Origin: Myxococcales bacterium
GTDB lineage: Bacteria > Myxococcota_A > Polyangia > Haliangiales > J016
NCBI GenBank assembly: GCA_014238595.1
Contig: JABAAV010000028.1
Location: 1 to 15,991 of the forward strand
Length of the DNA stretch: 15,991 nt
Direction of reading: 5' to 3'
Shown: one piece after another, positions 14,263 to 15,991 of the stretch
Layout of the letters: every line of letters starts with the position of its first letter
Numbering within the stretch: position 1 is the stretch's first letter
Notes under the pieces: model-generated
The model's input: only the letters and a program-made list of their open reading frames with translations
Told to the model about the DNA's origin: nothing
The model's database searches: none
Made by a program: the position numbers and the translations under genes

Positions 14263-15991
14263 ATGACTATGAAAAAATCAAACGCGTTCATTTCTCTGTC
14301 TCTTATCCTCAGCCTTGGCTTGATGGGTTGTGAAGGTTATGACAATGAAGAACTTGTTCCGCCAGAAACACAAAACGGATCAACAGCGAACCCTGAACCA
14401 ACAGCGAACCCTGAACCAACAGTAAACCTTGGACCAATAGATGAACCCGCAGTCCTCCCGTCCACACCAACACCGATTTCTGAACTCGACTGTGAAACAG
14501 TATCTCCATCGCTCAATGTTTGGCAAGGCGATGCTACATCAGCGGATTTAGCATCATTGGCGGGATATGAGGTGATTGCGGGAAATTTGTTAATCCACGC
14601 AAATCAATCCATTACGAATATTGTCCTATCGGATCTACAAGGAGTTTGCGGGAGTATTGTGATACAGGAGAATGATAATCTCATGGGTATCGCTCTGTCT
14701 CAATTACAAACGATAGGTGGGCTTGTTTTCATGTCCACCAATGCTGCTCTTACGAGTATTTCGATGCCCCAATTACAAACGATAGATGGGACGGCGATAA
14801 ATGTGACAGAGATAGATTGGCTTGCGGTAGATGGGTGGTCGATAAGTTTGATGGATACTGATCTTGTAATTATCATCAGCAACAATAGCCTGACAAACAT
14901 TGCGATGCCTCAATTACAAACGCTGAGCGGGGATATGAGTATCAATAGCAACACCCGTCTTTTAGAAATGGATTTATCCCAGTTAAAATCGATCGGTGGT
15001 ACTGTGAATATCAACTTTAACACCCATCTGACGAGTATCGAGTTGCCCCAATTACAAACGATAGGCGGTTTGTTATCCATATCCACAAATAATGCCTTGA
15101 TGAATATTTTTCTGCCCCAAGTACAAACGATAATGAGTGAGCCGGTGGCTGATTATTCACTTTTCATCATCGGTAACCTTAGTCTGACGAATATTGCGAT
15201 TCCAGAATTACAATCGATCAATGGCCTTGTGAGTATAAACTATAACTTCAATTTAAAGAGTATCGATCTGCCTCAATTACAAACGATAGGCGATAATGTT
15301 ACAATACAAAGTAACAGTGTTCTGACGAGTATCAACCTGTCCCAACTACAAACGATAGGTGGGCTTGTTTCCATATTCTTCAATTCTAATTTGACGCGTG
15401 TCGACCTACCTCAATTACAAACGATAGGCGATAATGTTACAATATTCGACAAGGATAGTCTGACGATATACGACAACGCTAGTCTGATGAATATCGACTT
15501 GCCTCGATTACAAACGATAGGCAATAGTATTGAAATATACGACAACGCTAGTCTGACGAATATCGACCTGTCCCAATTACAAACGATAGGCGATACTATT
15601 GAAATATACGATAGTGCTAGTCTGACGAGTATCGACCTGTCCCAATTACAAACGATAGGTGATCATATTGAAATACACGATAACGGTAGTCTGACGAGTA
15701 TCAACCTGCCTCAATTAGAAAAAATAGGTGGGTTTATTGCCATATTCGTCAATTTTAATCTGACGAGTATCACCATGTCCCAACTTCAAACGATAGATGG
15801 GTATATTGAAATACACGATAACGCTAGTCTGACGAGTATCACCATGTCCCAACTTCAAACGATAGGTGGAAATGTTGAAATACGCTATAACGCTAGTCTG
15901 ACGAGTATCGACCTACCACAATTACAAACGATAGGCGGAAATGTTGATATCAACGACAACGACATCACCTATTGTGACCTTGGAAGTTATA
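14263..15991 (+). CDS. lipoprotein with receptor-L-domain/Ecm33-like repeats, 3' end outside the window
   Basis: The frame is open from ATG 14263 to the right edge (576 codons). ATG 14269 is an alternative start giving MKKSNAF. A lipoprotein signal peptide is visible: basic KKS, hydrophobic core FISLSLILSLGL, and lipobox LMGC with Cys23 followed by Glu, which suggests export to the outer membrane. A Pro/Thr/Asn-rich linker (about 34-72) comes next, then CETVSPSLNVWQGDATSADLASLAGYEVIAGNL, which resembles the start of receptor-L-type folds. Residues 117 onward are 18 units with consensus LTSIDLPQLQTIGGxVxIxxNxS, mostly 23 residues, predicting an elongated beta-solenoid. Units 3, 7 and 11 are longer (47, 29, 31). 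By comparison with the truncated copy at 13895, the protein should end with SNQYCP about 20 nt past the window. A binding or adhesion role is inferred; no enzymatic motif is seen. Confidence 0.85.
   Translation, partial: MTMKKSNAFISLSLILSLGLMGCEGYDNEELVPPETQNGSTANPEPTANPEPTVNLGPIDEPAVLPSTPTPISELDCETVSPSLNVWQGDATSADLASLAGYEVIAGNLLIHANQSITNIVLSDLQGVCGSIVIQENDNLMGIALSQLQTIGGLVFMSTNAALTSISMPQLQTIDGTAINVTEIDWLAVDGWSISLMDTDLVIIISNNSLTNIAMPQLQTLSGDMSINSNTRLLEMDLSQLKSIGGTVNINFNTHLTSIELPQLQTIGGLLSISTNNALMNIFLPQVQTIMSEPVADYSLFIIGNLSLTNIAIPELQSINGLVSINYNFNLKSIDLPQLQTIGDNVTIQSNSVLTSINLSQLQTIGGLVSIFFNSNLTRVDLPQLQTIGDNVTIFDKDSLTIYDNASLMNIDLPRLQTIGNSIEIYDNASLTNIDLSQLQTIGDTIEIYDSASLTSIDLSQLQTIGDHIEIHDNGSLTSINLPQLEKIGGFIAIFVNFNLTSITMSQLQTIDGYIEIHDNASLTSITMSQLQTIGGNVEIRYNASLTSIDLPQLQTIGGNVDINDNDITYCDLGSY
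14383..14436 (+). repeat. three tandem 18-bp repeats in the linker
   Basis: ACAGCGAACCCTGAACCA occurs at 14383 and 14401 as exact copies and at 14419 as a diverged third copy (ACAGTAAACCTTGGACCA). It encodes TANPEP-TANPEP-TVNLGP, a flexible spacer between lipid anchor and repeat domain. Length variation by slippage is plausible. Confidence 0.9.
14611..15991 (+). repeat. 69-bp tandem repeat array, 18 in-frame units
   Basis: Starting at 14611, units of 23 codons run to the window end. Units 3, 7 and 11 have insertions of 24, 6 and 8 codons. The core CAAACGATA is present in 13 of the 18 units. Units 12-18 (from 15484) are the most alike, even at synonymous positions, while units 1-8 are more diverged. 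This points to recent growth of the 3' part. Protein-level consensus: L-T-S-I-D-L-P-Q-L-Q-T-I-G-G, then V-x-I and a conserved Asn. Confidence 0.9.

Noticed and set aside
13946..15991. Regular short repeats that could suggest a CRISPR array
   Set aside because: The period is 69 bp in a continuous open frame, the units vary as coding sequence does, and there are no unique spacers. It is a protein repeat array.

Overview
The window is a compact, AT-rich bacterial segment in which every gene I can support lies on the + strand. Gene content points to the Myxococcota/Bradymonadota side of the old Deltaproteobacteria. The supporting signs are an MCE protein with a long beta-rich C-terminal domain, a NusB joined to an M17-peptidase N-terminal-like domain, a MYXO-CTERM-like tail on a gene remnant, and repeat-bearing surface lipoproteins. 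The low GC is unusual for that group, so the assignment is an inference.

Positions 1-13372 form one housekeeping block: the end of an MCE/MlaD-type lipid transport protein, YceD/DUF177, rpmF, fabD-fabG-acpP-fabF, rpiB, ribD, ribE, ribB(A), ribH, nusB, xerD, an M50 site-2-type protease, scpA and scpB. Spacing is tight. There are ATGA-type overlaps at ribH/nusB and scpA/scpB, a 14-nt overlap at rpiB/ribD and a 7-nt overlap at ribE/ribB, so operon transcription is likely. plsX and fabH, which often lie between rpmF and fabD, are absent here, and so is nrdR next to rpiB.

The riboflavin part is atypical in three proteins. The GTP cyclohydrolase II half of the RibBA-like protein has lost its RQEGRGIG motif and flanking catalytic positions. 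RibH is about 120 residues longer than usual and has Asn where the catalytic His sits. RibD has a longer loop between its two zinc cysteines. Either riboflavin synthesis draws on a separate RibA, or this lineage has diverged strongly.

From 13373 onward the character changes to accessory surface-protein DNA: a 5'-less remnant with a MYXO-CTERM-like anchor, a 5'-truncated copy of an L-domain repeat gene, and a long gene that starts at 14263 and runs off the right edge. The long gene encodes a lipoprotein with 18 copies of a 23-residue (69-bp) repeat of the receptor-L-domain/Ecm33 type. The truncated copy ends almost identically to the long gene, so this looks like a tandem family that turns over by recombination.
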